Of a stretch of 64,000 nt of DNA, positions 10,626-21,910 are shown piece after piece. Source of the stretch: Arachis hypogaea. Its lineage: Eukaryota > Streptophyta > Magnoliopsida > Fabales > Fabaceae. The DNA is taken from the NCBI RefSeq assembly GCF_003086295.3, contig NC_092054.1, positions 20,370,144 through 20,434,143 on the forward strand. The letters run 5' to 3'. The position numbers and the translations under genes were made by a program. Under the pieces are notes generated by a model. The model was not told the DNA's origin. It made no database searches and worked only from the letters and a program-made list of their open reading frames with translations. Position 1 is the stretch's first letter. Every line of letters begins with the position of its first letter.

Positions 10626-11629
10626 TGTAAATTTATTATTATTATTATTATTGTCTTAACTGATATATAGAAGAAGGAAATTAAATTAAACAAGTAATTA
10701 TTCCTTCTTATGCTTCAATAGTTGAATTTGTACTTTCTTTATATGTATGATGTGCGTGGAAAATACTGTTGAGTGTTTAATTTTTTTGTGTGTAAATGAG
10801 TTTTGGGAAAAGCTTGCCTATTCCAATAATTTTTTCAATTAATATTCAGTAAATTTTGTCCCTTTTTCCCACTTCTTCCATCTCTTTTTAATTGATAGAA
10901 AAAAAAATTGTGTTTTAAGATTTTTTGTTAGCTGAAAAAGAAAATTAGTTCCGTAATTAGAAATGTGGTTTCAAATGATTTACAAACAATTCCAAATGGA
11001 ACTACTATGGTAGTATGGTTCTAAATTTTTTGTAAGACGGCAGCGGTCGATAACTTATCCCACTTCAGTTTTGGACTACCTTACTCTCGCTGCTTATCTT
11101 TGGGCAATAGGCAACCATTATTCCCCTTTTATAGTTTTTAACCGGCTGATGTGATTCTTTTGGCAATTCTTTTGGGATGCAATTGGAATTTGATGTGTTT
11201 TGTCATATTTTTATATAAATAAGTTTTATTTTAATTTTTTAAACAATATGGTGTTAATTTTTGTTAACTTTTTCATGAAAAAGACATTTTTTTTTTCGGT
11301 ACGTAGTAGATTATTTAGTTCCATATATTAAGAAACTGCTTTGTTTCAAATAGAAGTTAATTTTTCATATCTGCATAAAAAAAAGTAAAAAATATGTTAA
11401 ATAACATAACATAACTTGAACATAACACTATGCTAAGCTAAGCCATTGACTCAAATTGTATGCAACAATTTGTGTATGACAACCAATTTGTGTGTGAGCC
11501 CTTTGTGCGCGCATCCTGTTCCATGCTATGATTCTCCTGATGATGACTACGTTTTCTTTAATTTTCCATATTTAATTATTTATTTTTTTTGAAAAAAATT
11601 GTTATCTGTTATTCAAAGTATAAAAAATA
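10626..11629. other. 3' flank of the small gene and intergenic DNA
   Basis: It begins with a short TTA repeat (about 10631-10650) in the presumed 3' UTR, followed by T-rich DNA. No other gene was seen. Confidence 0.5.
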
Positions 11630-11781
11630 GGAAACATTTCAAGTGCACTGGGGAGTACCGGTGCACTAGTTGTTTTAACCGTTGATTTCAATTAATATAT
11701 ATTATATATATTTTTTATAATTCAGATCAATGGTTAAAACAATTGGAGCACCGGTACTCCTGGTGCACCTGAAATGTTTCC
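11630..11781. mobile_element. Foldback MITE, 152 bp, with perfect 9-bp target duplication
   Basis: The first 57 bases, beginning GGAAACATTTCAAGTGCAC, are the inverse of the last 57, ending GGTGCACCTGAAATGTTTCC, with a few mismatches; only about 40 AT-rich bases separate them. TAAAAAATA flanks both sides exactly (11621-11629 and 11782-11790). The 9-bp duplication again points to Mutator-type mobilisation. The termini contain GAGTACCGGTGC, a near-palindrome. Confidence 0.92.
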
Positions 11782-11790
11782 TAAAAAATA

Positions 11791-12335
11791 AATTTATAAA
11801 TCACGATAATTCTTTATTTAACCAATCAAATCAACAAGAACTCTGCAAAGTTACATCTCCTTGTCCAGCACATCGATGGTTAAAGTTAAAGTATAAAGGG
11901 GGAATGGTGCCCAAAGATGAGCCGTGAGAGTAATGTTATCCATAAGAGGAGTTAAAAAACCAGTTTAATGTTAAACTAAACTAAACTGAAACTAACCTAA
12001 AATTATTTTAAATAATGCTGAAATTAAGTGTATAAGTATTTTTGGCCCTCAAGTCTGACTAAGAAGAAAACAAAAACGATGTTGAAATTGAAGTTGAGCT
12101 GACCTTAAAATTGAAGTTGAGTACGTGAATAACCTAGATTAGAAAATTAGCCTAAAGATATTTGGCTGACTTGGTTAAAAAATAATTTTTTTAATATTTC
12201 TATTTAAATAAACAAATTTTTTCAAGTGAAAAAATGAATTAAAATTATAAAAGTTTTTATAAACCAATTTATTAAAAAACTTTTATGGTTTAGATTGGTT
12301 TAAAACAAAATAAAATTAGTTTTTAATTTTAAGTT
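11791..12335. other. Intergenic DNA
   Basis: AT-rich with no gene seen. A direct-repeat-like AAACTAAACTAAACTGAAACTAA occurs near 11974-11998. Confidence 0.5.
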
Positions 12336-12506
12336 GAAAAAGTCTAAAGCGTCAATATTTTTATTAAATTCTGGTCAGTATTTAATAATAATAAAAAAAT
12401 TAAGTAATTTTATACTATTAAATATAATTTCACATCATTAAAAATATTATTGATAGCTAATTAATGACTACAAATCACAAAATTTACTTATTCTCTAACA
12501 CTCCTC
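12336..12506. mobile_element. MITE, 171 bp, same family as 9885-10052
   Basis: The left end GAAAAAGTCTAAAGCGTCAA and the right end CTAACACTCCTC align along the whole length with the MITE at 9885-10052, including the shared right half (TAATTTCA.ATCATTAAAAA.A.TATT). The flanks are TTTTAAGTT (12327-12335) and TTTTGAGTT (12507-12515), a 9-bp target duplication with one mismatch. It is more diverged than the copy at 9885, so probably older. Confidence 0.88.
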
Positions 12507-13204
12507 TTTTGAGTTTAACACCAGTTTTCTCCAACCCCCCCTATGCCACCGTCAAGCCACCATCGCCGTCGATGCTGTCGCCAGCCAACCACCGCCAACT
12601 CCCTTCTACAGCTGTCACCATCTCTCGTCTCTCCAATTGCAGCTGTCGTCGTATCCTTCTTCGATTTGATTCTTTTCTTTGCTGCTGCTCACATTACGGT
12701 GGTCCAACCGCCAGACCTTCCTCGCCGATGCATTTGAGTTCGCCGTCAGCCGCTCTATGCCTGTGCGATTTACGGTTTCTCCTCTACTTCTTCTTCACCA
12801 TTTCTACAATTTTTGAGTGTACAAGTGATTGTTCAAGTGTGTCAGTAAAAGAGGGAACATAACCAGATATCAAAAAGTAATAGTGGGAAACAAAAAGAAT
12901 TTTATACCGTAGTGCGTATTATGAACACCGGAAATTGGACAAGACAAGGTGGCTCCGGCAAGGCAATGATGCACAAGCTTCCCCTGCTTAACTCTACTGG
13001 CCTACTGAGTTTATTGGATGCTGTCGCTTTCCAGCGTACATGGTTTTATATATTTAATTTCAACTCTTTTATCCCAATACATTTCAGTTTTTTTTTTAAT
13101 TTATCTTTCTAAATTTTTGAAGATATTATTATCATTTAAGAATGTTATTTACTCATTTTAATATTACTAACCAGCATTATTCTTCTATTTTTTTTTTACA
13201 AAAA
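12507..13204. other. C-rich patch and intergenic DNA
   Basis: 12530-12800 is C-rich and pyrimidine-biased, keeping two plus-strand frames open (12464-12862 and 12543-12737). The peptides are Ser/Pro/Cys-rich without motifs. As at 5786-6305, I see composition, not a gene. Confidence 0.4.
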
Positions 13205-13364
13205 TACTATTTGTACATTAAAATTAGTCACTAAAATCAACTACCAATATATTTGTGTATAAATACATGTATGATTTAATTTATTTTCAATGTGTATTTA
13301 TATTTCAACATGTATTTTATGCTGGTGGCTGACTTTAGTGACTGATTTTAGTGTACACGTAGCA
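13205..13364. mobile_element. MITE, about 160 bp
   Basis: The left end TACTATTTGTACATTAAAAT, followed by TAGTCACTAAAATCAACTACCA, is the inverse of the right end (GGTGGCTGACTTTAGTGACTGATTTTAGTGTACACGTAGCA). The internal sequence is AT-rich with ATTTGTGTATAAATACATG. This is a type seen very widely in legume DNA. No target duplication was assigned. Confidence 0.75.
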
Positions 13365-13969
13365 TAACTCTTTTATTAGTTATGCCACACATACAATTTT
13401 TTTTGACAATCAAGTTCAACTAAGTTGGTCTAAATCCAACAAAAACTAACCTCAGATTAGAGAGCGTGTAAACAAGCACTCTCCCAACTGTTCAATACTG
13501 AAAATATTAATATGAAAAACGCTTCTTCTCCCTCGATCAAAATTGCAATGATAAAAATTCAAACGACACTCAAAATCTTTCAAAAATTTCTCAAAATCGT
13601 CGCAAAAACTTAAGAAAATCTCGAAGCTACGTTCGAAATCTTCACCAAGAAACACAGAAATAGAAGACAAAAGATTATTAAAGGTACTATTCACTAGTCG
13701 TCCAATTTTTTCACTTTTCTCTTTCACATTTTCGATCGTGAAACACTAGATAGTCATATTCTTGTTTATTTAGTAGATTCATTTTGTGTTCTTGCGTTAA
13801 AGTACATATTACTGGTCTCATTATACTATTCATTTAGTGATAACTGTGTTAGGTTGGTGTAAAAATGTTACGTAGTGTTTCTCGTATAGTTTAACCTATA
13901 TTTGCACGTGTTCCAGGGATTTAAATGTGTTTTTGTGCATGTTTGAGTGTTTGTGAATTTCGAATTGAG

Positions 13970-14520
13970 TTCATATGTAGTAATCAGTAACAACTTTCAG
14001 TATATTTCATGTGAATTGGGGTGTAATTAGTGTTATGGTCCTCTTTTGTTTTAACTAGGCAATAGAATATTGTTGTAGTGCTTCTGGTGTCATTTGGTGC
14101 ATGTTTGATTGAGTTGCATGTATTTTTGAACTGACATTGGGTGATGTAATCAAGAAATAATAACAGTGTATTTGGTTTATATTTCGGTATATTTCATGTG
14201 AATTGAGGTGTACTTGGTGCTGTTGTCCTCTTTTTATTATAACTAGACAACAGAAAATTGTTGTAGTGCTTCTTTTTTTGCATGTTTAAGTGATTTGCAT
14301 GTGTTTTTGTCCATTTTGAGGGATTTTGTTCATGCATTTGTTGTAAGTAGCCCATAAAAATTCGTTGTAGTGCTTTTGGTGTCATTGTATGCATGTTTGA
14401 TTGAGTTGCATGTGTTTTTGAACTGGCATTGTGTGACGTAATCAAGAGATAATAGCAGAGTATTTGGTTTATATTTCGGTGTATTTCATGTGAATTGAGG
14501 TGTACTTGGTACTATTGCCA
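13970..14520. repeat. Subterminal repeats, about 190 bp, left part of the FAR1-class MULE
   Basis: Units begin with TTTCATGTGAATTG(A/G)GGTGTA and continue with TTGTTGTAGTGCTT.TGGTGTCATT, GCATGTTTGATTGAGTTGCATG and AATCAAGA.ATAATA. Copies start near 14004, 14193 and 14484, the middle one containing an internal rearrangement. A further copy lies at 17390-17640 inside the second gene. Confidence 0.75.
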
Positions 14521-15887
14521 CCTATTAACTTAATTTTTTATTCCTTACAGAAAAAATGACAATAAAAAAGTTGCTGAGAGGAGCACCGCAAAAAAGGGAG
14601 GACCAAAAAATAATGTAAGCATATATATGTTAGAACAACTCAAAATTTTTTTTGTATAAATATAGTTATGTAACATAATTCTCATTTATTTACAAAAAAC
14701 TCATGATTTGAGATGCTCCACAAGATCTATTCATGATATATTCCACAACATAAGCAATAAAAAGAAAGCTATTGTCGAAGAATTGGGATTCTGTGCTATG
14801 ACGCATATCCCTATTTTAAATGTGCCGCATAAGCTCCTGAAAGAATTGGCATATTCATTTGATTTTACAATAACACACTGCACACGTGTTACGGTGTAAT
14901 CAAAATCTCCCATAAAAAAAGAGATGCCCTTGGCTTGAATGCATCTGATAAAAATCCATTTTATAATATGTTCTGTAAATCAAATTTCGATATTTTTTAA
15001 ATTATTTCTGTATAATTAAAATATTTTTGCTGCTGTTGTAGGGAAGCGCTATCCAAGCAAAATTAAAAATAAAGAAATTAGTGAGGAGGAGAAGGAAGTT
15101 ATTAAAAACTTCAAAGGCTGGACTTTGTCACAATTGGCAAACTCTATGATGGACATGAGTGTTGATGGCAGAAAAATCAGCTGAAATTCAAGAGGACATT
15201 CATTCTCCTCATTCAGAAGTCCTTCTTATTACCAACAACAATAAACAAAATTTCTCAGGTTCACATGGCGCCTATTCTTCACGTGGACACAATACGAGAA
15301 TGGAATTAGGGTGCTCATGTACTCAACTTCCTCATCAAGGGCATCAAAGGGCAGAAATTAGAAAAGAAATTTGCAATTGATGGATGGCTCTTTACTATGA
15401 TGATTGTATATTTTTATGAACCCACAAACAAGAATAAGCCAGTGGATACAATTCCTAGATCACCGTAGGTACAACATTGGACTAAGAAGAAGCTAGTTCA
15501 AATAATAAAAGTTGAGATGAAGGATGAAATGCTAACTCAACATAAATTTTTTCTTTAATTTCGGTGTATTTGTTTTAAATATATTATGCTAACTAATATT
15601 TTTTCTGTTTTAGGACATCATGAAAAGAGCACAGCTGAAAGACCAATCAAAAGTAAAAAAAAAAAAGAAGAAACAAAAGAAGCCACAAAAGAAGACTGTT
15701 ATATTGCACTCATCTTCAGAAAGTGAAAGTGTTTCTGAGTATGAGTCTAATTTTGAACATGACTCAAAAGAGACACTGAAGAGAAGAAAACAATCTCAGA
15801 GAATGGCAAAGAAGTAAGTATTACTTTTTGATGTATTTTGTAAATATTTATTCCCTTTATTTATCTCGTTTGTTTGTACTTTTTTAG

Positions 15888-16485
15888 GATGGAATCCGAA
15901 AAAAGGAAGCGCATTATTGAAGATTCGTCTTAGCAAATAGAGGCTGAATCTGATGATGAGTAAGATTCTGAAACTATCATTGTAATACTATATTTTGTAT
16001 TTTTCATCAAAACTTTTTTTATAAACAGAATTTTTTGCATATATTGTCAGAAGTAAAGAAATGGAGAAAATAACAAAAATAAGATTGAAGAGAAAAATGA
16101 CAAGCCTGCAAAAAAGTATATGTTAGTTTTCAGTGTATTTTGTCAATTTTATTGTGTTTATTTGCATGATGATTATTTGCTTTTCCAGGATGGAATCCAA
16201 AAAGAGGAAGCGTGTTATTGTAAATTCATCTTCAAAAAAAAAAAAAAAACTAAATCTGAGGATGAGTAAGATTTAGAAATTATTCTTGTAAATTGTTTTT
16301 TCATTAAAATTTTATTTATTAACAGAAATTTTTGCATGTATTGTCAGCAGTGAAGAAATGCAAGAAATAACAAAAGTAAGATTGAAGAAAACAAATGATA
16401 AGCTTGCACAAAAGTATGTGTTAATTTTTGGTATTTTTTGCTAATTTTATTGTATTTTTTTGCCTGGTAATTGTTTGCTTTTTTA
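15888..16485 (+). repeat. Tandem duplication of an exon-intron unit, about 298 bp, two copies
   Basis: AGGATGGAATCC.AAAA.AGGAAGCG occurs at 15888 and 16188, and TTTTTGCATATATTGTCAG with the following AAGAAATG near 16030 and 16330. Each copy holds two short Lys-rich exon-like pieces with acceptor-like TTTTTAG/TTTCCAG. A third partial start (TTTTTTAGGATG) is at 16483. Confidence 0.8.
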
Positions 16486-17389
16486 GGATGTAGAAAAAAA
16501 ATCACAAATATTCCAAAAAGTAGGCTCTACTTGATAGAAGCTCACTATGATTCTTCACAAATATAAGATTCAATATCTAAAATTTTTTCTTTGCTAAAAT
16601 TTTCTAGAACCTGATGTAATTAATCTAATTTTACTGAATAATATTTATTTTGTCCTTAAAATGCCACATGTAATTTTGTCGAGTGAAAATGATCCTATGT
16701 TTCAAACCCAACCAAGTTATCAGAGCTTTTAAATCAACCAAGTGATAACATGTAATTTCTATTTCTCTTATCATTTCTTTATTTCTTGTGCTACCATAAT
16801 CTGCTTCTGATTTCACATATTTTTTAGAAAAAATCCCTTTAAGAAAACTATATAAGGACAAAATTTTTCATAAGTTCTCATACAATAGAAGTTGTGTTTT
16901 TATTGAATACTTGAGGTGTACTTATGAGATGATTTCAGTGCGTTACAGGTTCAAAGAACAAGAAGAAACATTATATGAACCAAACCCTGTTCAGGAACCA
17001 ATAATAGAAAAAGGAATCCAATCGAAGGAATGGATGAGTAGCACAACTATTGATAATGATCCTGAAAAACAAATGATTGTTCTTCGAAAACAAACTCATT
17101 CTCAATCTGAACAACTAGATATGTGAGTTTTTCAATTCACTTTTAATATTCTAATCATTGAGTTAATCATTTGCAACTGAATGTTTACTGCATATTAACT
17201 TCTTCATTATTTGTCTTCATTAGAGTTTCACTTCATGTATTTGCTCCTTTTTTAGAAATGCCTGTCTCAAGCCCTCCGCAAACTCAACATCATGCTGCAA
17301 AGTCTCCCACAGTGGAATGTATGGAAGAAGAACCTATTAATGCATAAGTGTTAATTAAATTCCTTTTCTAATATTTTAGGTGTATCTGG

Positions 17390-17640
17390 TTTGTCTTTTA
17401 GTGTATTGCATATGATTTGAGGTGCATTTGGTGTTGTTGTCCTCTTTTTGTTGTAACTAAGCAACATAATGTTGTTGTAGTGCTTTTGGTGTCATTTTGT
17501 GCATGTTTGATTGAGTTGCATATCTTTTTGAACAGACATTGTGTGATGCAATCAAGAAATAATGCGGTGTATTTAGTTTGTCTTTCGGTGTATTTCATGT
17601 GAATTGAGGTGCATTTGGTATTGTTGTATTAATTAAATTC
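17390..17640. repeat. Internal copy of the MULE subterminal repeat
   Basis: This stretch repeats the pattern of 14190-14480, including GTTGTTGTCCTCTTTTTGTTGTAACTA, split here as GTTGTCCTCTTTTTG then TTGTAACTAAGCAACA, and GCATGTTTGATTGAGTTGCAT. It appears to have been copied into an intron-like stretch of the second gene. Confidence 0.75.
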
Positions 17641-18770
17641 CTTTTCTAATAGTTTCGCTGCATAATTCTTTTTGTGTAATCCTGCAGTCTTCCACAACCT
17701 CAACAACCTGCTGCGAAGTCTCCACGGAAGAATATATGAAAGAACAACTTCAACAATCTCAACAAGAAGCTCATGAGGAAGCTCTCTCAAAGCAAACTCA
17801 TCATGTATCTCCTCCTAATGTGTAAGTTCTACTTAATAATTCTTTTTTTTAATATTTTGTGTGCATTCTTAAACTATTTTATGTGTCACTATGTAGTCAT
17901 CCACTCGTTCAAGCCTTAAAAGCTGGAATAATAATGGTTGCTAATGTTGCATTGAAGGATGACTTTGGTGCACCATCATTTAGCTTTGGGTTTAGTCAAT
18001 CAAGTGAGGAAGCTACAGTTACCCAAGAGGATAAACCACCAGTTAAACTGGAAAATTTTCAAGAAAGTCCAGGGTTGGTGGAAGAGTTGGAACAGTTGGT
18101 TGAGGTGATGAATACTAGGGTTGCAGCAGCATTGAAATATGCTAAGGAGCAAAGTCCCCACTAGAAAAAGGTACAGCCTACTCTAAGTTTCCTTGACAAG
18201 TTCAAAGCTCCGGTAAAGCAAAAGAAATTACCAGATGATCTTAAGGAGAAATGCTATCGCTAGGTCACAAATATCAAGACTTATCAAGATGAAAACACTA
18301 ATGAGTGGGAGACGATATTCAGGCTGAACTATGAATCTCAACTTTTTATTTAATAAATTTTACTGTATTTTTTGTTATTGTCCTATTTTAACATGTTATT
18401 TCATTTTTATTTTTAGATGAAATTGTGCAATATATTTGATGAAATGACTGGAGATAATTGAACCGAAAAATATCAAAGAGGGAAAATATACATGGGAGAA
18501 TTGGAAACAGGTAACTATTGTTAAAAATAGATAACTCTCTATTACTAAATTAACGGAGTTTAATAAAGAAATTTCTTTAAACTGTAGGAACAAGTTGATC
18601 ATTCCAGAGTCAAATATGCTTCACTCATTCTATTTGACGAAATAAATTAACTAAGAGATAAAGCCATTCAAGAATCTGAATGCATCAGACTATCCAAATC
18701 ATCTGCGGCATTATTAAGTCCTTACTGTAAATTTACATCAGAGCAATATTGATAGTAGATAGTTTGAATG

Positions 18771-19544
18771 TTGTAAATTATTAAAAATTTCTATACTCAT
18801 TGTCTACTGAATTATTTGTGCAATGCATAGTTAAAACAAACACATACTTTGTATCATTGTAAATATTCAATCCAAACTTTTCATATAATTTCTTTGCAAA
18901 ATTAAAATTCTATGAACTTGTTTGTACTGTATCAAAATCATGTTAATCTAAATAAATCCAGGTTCATAAAACTACAAAAAAAGAAGAATAATTTTTGAAA
19001 TACACCAAATTGCTACACCGAATACACTGAAAACTCTTCAAATAAACATCGAGAATGCTTACAATTTTTTCTATAAATTTTCATCAGGAGATATAGAAAT
19101 TCTATAGGTTGAATTTTTATATTGCTTAACTATTAAATTGTCTGTGTACTGTATATTTAAAACAAACAAATCCCTTGAAAAAAAATTCAAGGAACTAATT
19201 TCAAAACAAACAGTAACATAGTAAAATAAAACAAAATAAGAAAATATAAAAAGTAAACCTCATTTCCATATAAAAAAAAACATAACATAGATTACATCAA
19301 AACTGTGTCACAAAACACCAAAAGGCCTTAAAAAACACCGAGAAATCTATCTTATTCCCTTGAATCTCTGGACTAATAATTCATAATATGTCCATGATAA
19401 TGGCAGAAATTTGACTACACCACTAATCCACCATAAAAAGGTTAGCTGCAAAAAGTAAATCATATATTAGCACAACTATTAACATGAACAAACTCAATTT
19501 TTTCATGTTTAAAGAACATCAATTTTACCTCACTTAGAGCTTTT
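18771..19544. other. Space between the two converging genes of the FAR1-class MULE
   Basis: AT-rich DNA containing CACCAAA..CACCGAAT motifs that resemble the complement of the GGTGTATT-type subterminal repeats. I found no coding signal. Confidence 0.5.
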
Positions 19545-21910
19545 TTTGAAGCATTTGCAATCTGTTTTTTCATATTTGATCCCAATCTATTTTTGGGACG
19601 TCCTCTTGTTCTCACCCGTGGAGGGCTTTAAAACTCGTTAATATCTTCCAATGAAGAATCTTCGTGAGATAACGAACATTTTCCCGCTTTTGGCTTTGAA
19701 ATCTTGCATCTCAGCCATTGCATTATCATAAGCGCGGTGTAGAATCGCAGTCAACTCTTTAGATTCTTATGAAAATTCACAAATATTTTGTGACAGAAAC
19801 ACCAAATTATCAAATCTCTTAATTCTTGGATCCAATAAAGACTCGTCGTGGCTGCTCTTGATATGTGTGTGCCTCCTTTTTTACGTTCTTACTTCATCGT
19901 TCCAATATATATCTTGGTGACATTTTATCTACTTGCTCAAAGCTTAACGCGCTCAGAGAATGACGGCACAATATCCCTCTTGACTCGAATAATAAGCACT
20001 GACATTTAACTTCAGCTGATATCCCATCGTATGTAACCCTAAACTTGTTGAATGTTGAGTTAAAAAGTTGTTCTACAACTTCATATACCGTAAAATCTAG
20101 AGCAGACTGTGTTAATCTTGTGATGCAATTCATCTTTCCTCTAAATTTTTCTTGGAATTTTCTAAACTTCTCATGAGTATACACATGCTAAAATTGAGCT
20201 TCTATTGATGATTTTGTTGCACACGGTATGACAGTATAAAAATCTGTAGCATCTGATTCTTTCTCTTTCTCTCTCTGCTCTCTACTTCTTAGGCAATTAT
20301 CATACTATTTGCCAAATTGGATAAGTGTGCTATTGCATGAAATAAACTTGTTAAGAAAAAGCATGGATACTCTCACTCGTTTGTGTGCTTCTCATCCTGG
20401 CGCAAAATTGGTGATCGAGATAAACTGTGATCCATAAATGATGATCTTTGAAAAGCTCTAAAAAATGAGAAAATACCTAAATCAGAACCAAATACACTAA
20501 ATGACATACAGGTTGACACCTCTACTACACAAGCAAAACACATAAATATTCAGACACTAAAAGTAACAACATCAGTTAATTATAATAAAGACACCATTAC
20601 CTGAAAGCTACTTATTTTCACCAACACCATACTTCATCATAAAATCTTTCCAATTCCTATCAAATGCTTCTTTTTGTAAAAGAGTTCCAAACATGACTCA
20701 TCTCGTGTTCAATTTCTTCATGTCGCTTGTAGCCGTTTAATTTCTGCGAAATCTTCTTCATGATATGCCAAATATACCACCTATGGATTGTTGTGGGCAT
20801 ACAAGTCTCAATAGCCCTTTGCATCAATGCGCATTGATCGTAAGAATGCCTTTTGGAGCATTTCCTCTCATGCAACGAAGCCAACATTCAAATAACCATT
20901 TAAATGATTGAATATCCTCATTTTTCATCAAAGCACATCCTAGAAGTGTTGACTGACCGTGGTGATTCACACCAACAAAAGAACCAAAAACCAAATCATA
21001 CCTGAAGACAACATCACTGAAATAAATCATATATACACCAAAAACGATATCATATACACCAAAAGTAGTTTCAAAAAACACATAAACCAGAACATCAAAT
21101 TACCTATTTGTATTGTAAGTGGTATCGAATGAAATAACATCTCCAAAATACTCACAAGCAGCCCTGCTTCTTGTGTCGGCCCAAAAAGCAATCTTAATTG
21201 ATTGATCAACCTCAAGTTCAAGCTCAAAAAATTATTTCTGATTCTTCTCTTTCATTCTTAATAAGTATTTCCCAAATTCTTTTGCATTCTCTAGTTCCGA
21301 AATATTACACACTTTTTTCGTAATGTAATTTCTCACATCTTTTTTAATAAAACTTAATTTACAATGACTCCCTGCTACTGTGACAAATGATTGATATGTT
21401 TTGCTTGGTTTGATTCCAGCTTCGTCATTATTCTCAATTGTACGACGTACAGACATGCTTAACTGCGTGTGTTGTTTAATCATCTCTACTTGATTTGGAC
21501 AACACGGATGTGAATGAGGTAACACAACCTTCGAAATCATCCAAACACAATGTCCTTTAATATATGTATATAAATTCTTGCAGGATAATTTAATTCAGCT
21601 GAGAGATTTGTCTTCTGAGTTGGAGATATGTTTGATTTCCATTTTCCCTCTTTGCTACATGTAATCAATTGGTTTTTAATTTCATTTTCCTTCTGATTTG
21701 TGTTTCAAATTTTTATATAAAACCTACAAATTTAGAATAATCTTTGTAGAATTTTTCAACTTCTTCAAGCGTGTTAAAAGTCATTCCAACCTTTGGCACA
21801 AGCTGCTCATCAATATCCCACAGAAACTGAAAATACACCAAACACATTTCCAAAATAAACCAATTTATAATTCCAAATACACGAAACCAGGAATGAAACA
21901 AATTTATCAA
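19545..21910 (-). pseudogene. FAR1/FHY3-like MULE transposase, broken
   Basis: Read on the minus strand. 21910-21713 encodes the start of the FAR1 DNA-binding domain (VPKVGMTFNTLEEVEKFYKD). 21540-21232 continues it (SFVTVAGSHCKLSFIKKDVR). About 21215-21104 holds FWADTRSRAACEYFGDVISF and DTTYNTN, containing the first catalytic Asp. An intron with GT..AG ends fits 21103-21002. 21000-20850 gives FGSFVGVNHHGQSTLLGCAL and FKWLFECWLRCM; a frame change separates it from 20887-20660 (CMPTTIHRWYIWHIMKKI). A further intron and exon lie at 20590-20280. 20184-19894 carries the SWIM zinc finger (CQCLLFESRGILCRH), followed to 19545 by a basic tail (GRPKNRLGS). Stops near 21230 and 20340 and frame changes inactivate it. 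In plants this family includes both transposases and domesticated light-signalling factors; the inverted ends and decay favour a transposase. Confidence 0.82.

Larger units (their letters stand above)
14554..18770 (+). pseudogene. Second gene of the FAR1-class MULE, multi-exon, broken
   Basis: Exon-like blocks are separated by GT..AG-type introns. 14554-14620 starts ATGACAATAAAAAAG and ends at GTAAGC. 14705-14870 encodes RCSTRSIHDIFHNISNKKKA followed by IVEELGFCAMTHIP. 15041-15470 continues (EEEKEVIKNFKGWTLSQL, then after a frame change PILHVDTIREWN). 15620-15812 is Lys/Ser-rich. 15890-16500 holds duplicated short exons. 17880-18165 encodes LVEELEQLVEVMNTRVAAALK. 18170-18770 ends around IQESECIRLSKSSAALLSPYC. 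Many stops and frame changes make it a pseudogene. The protein resembles the N-terminal part of genes that in some plant MULEs precede a Ulp1-type (C48) cysteine protease domain; I cannot find that protease here, so the link is tentative. An internal copy of the subterminal repeat lies in it at 17390-17640. Confidence 0.55.

Noticed and set aside
19894..21910. A domesticated FAR1/FHY3 host gene
   Set aside because: Stops and frame changes in several exons and the inverted ends at 13407 and 22440 favour a dead transposon copy over a host transcription factor.
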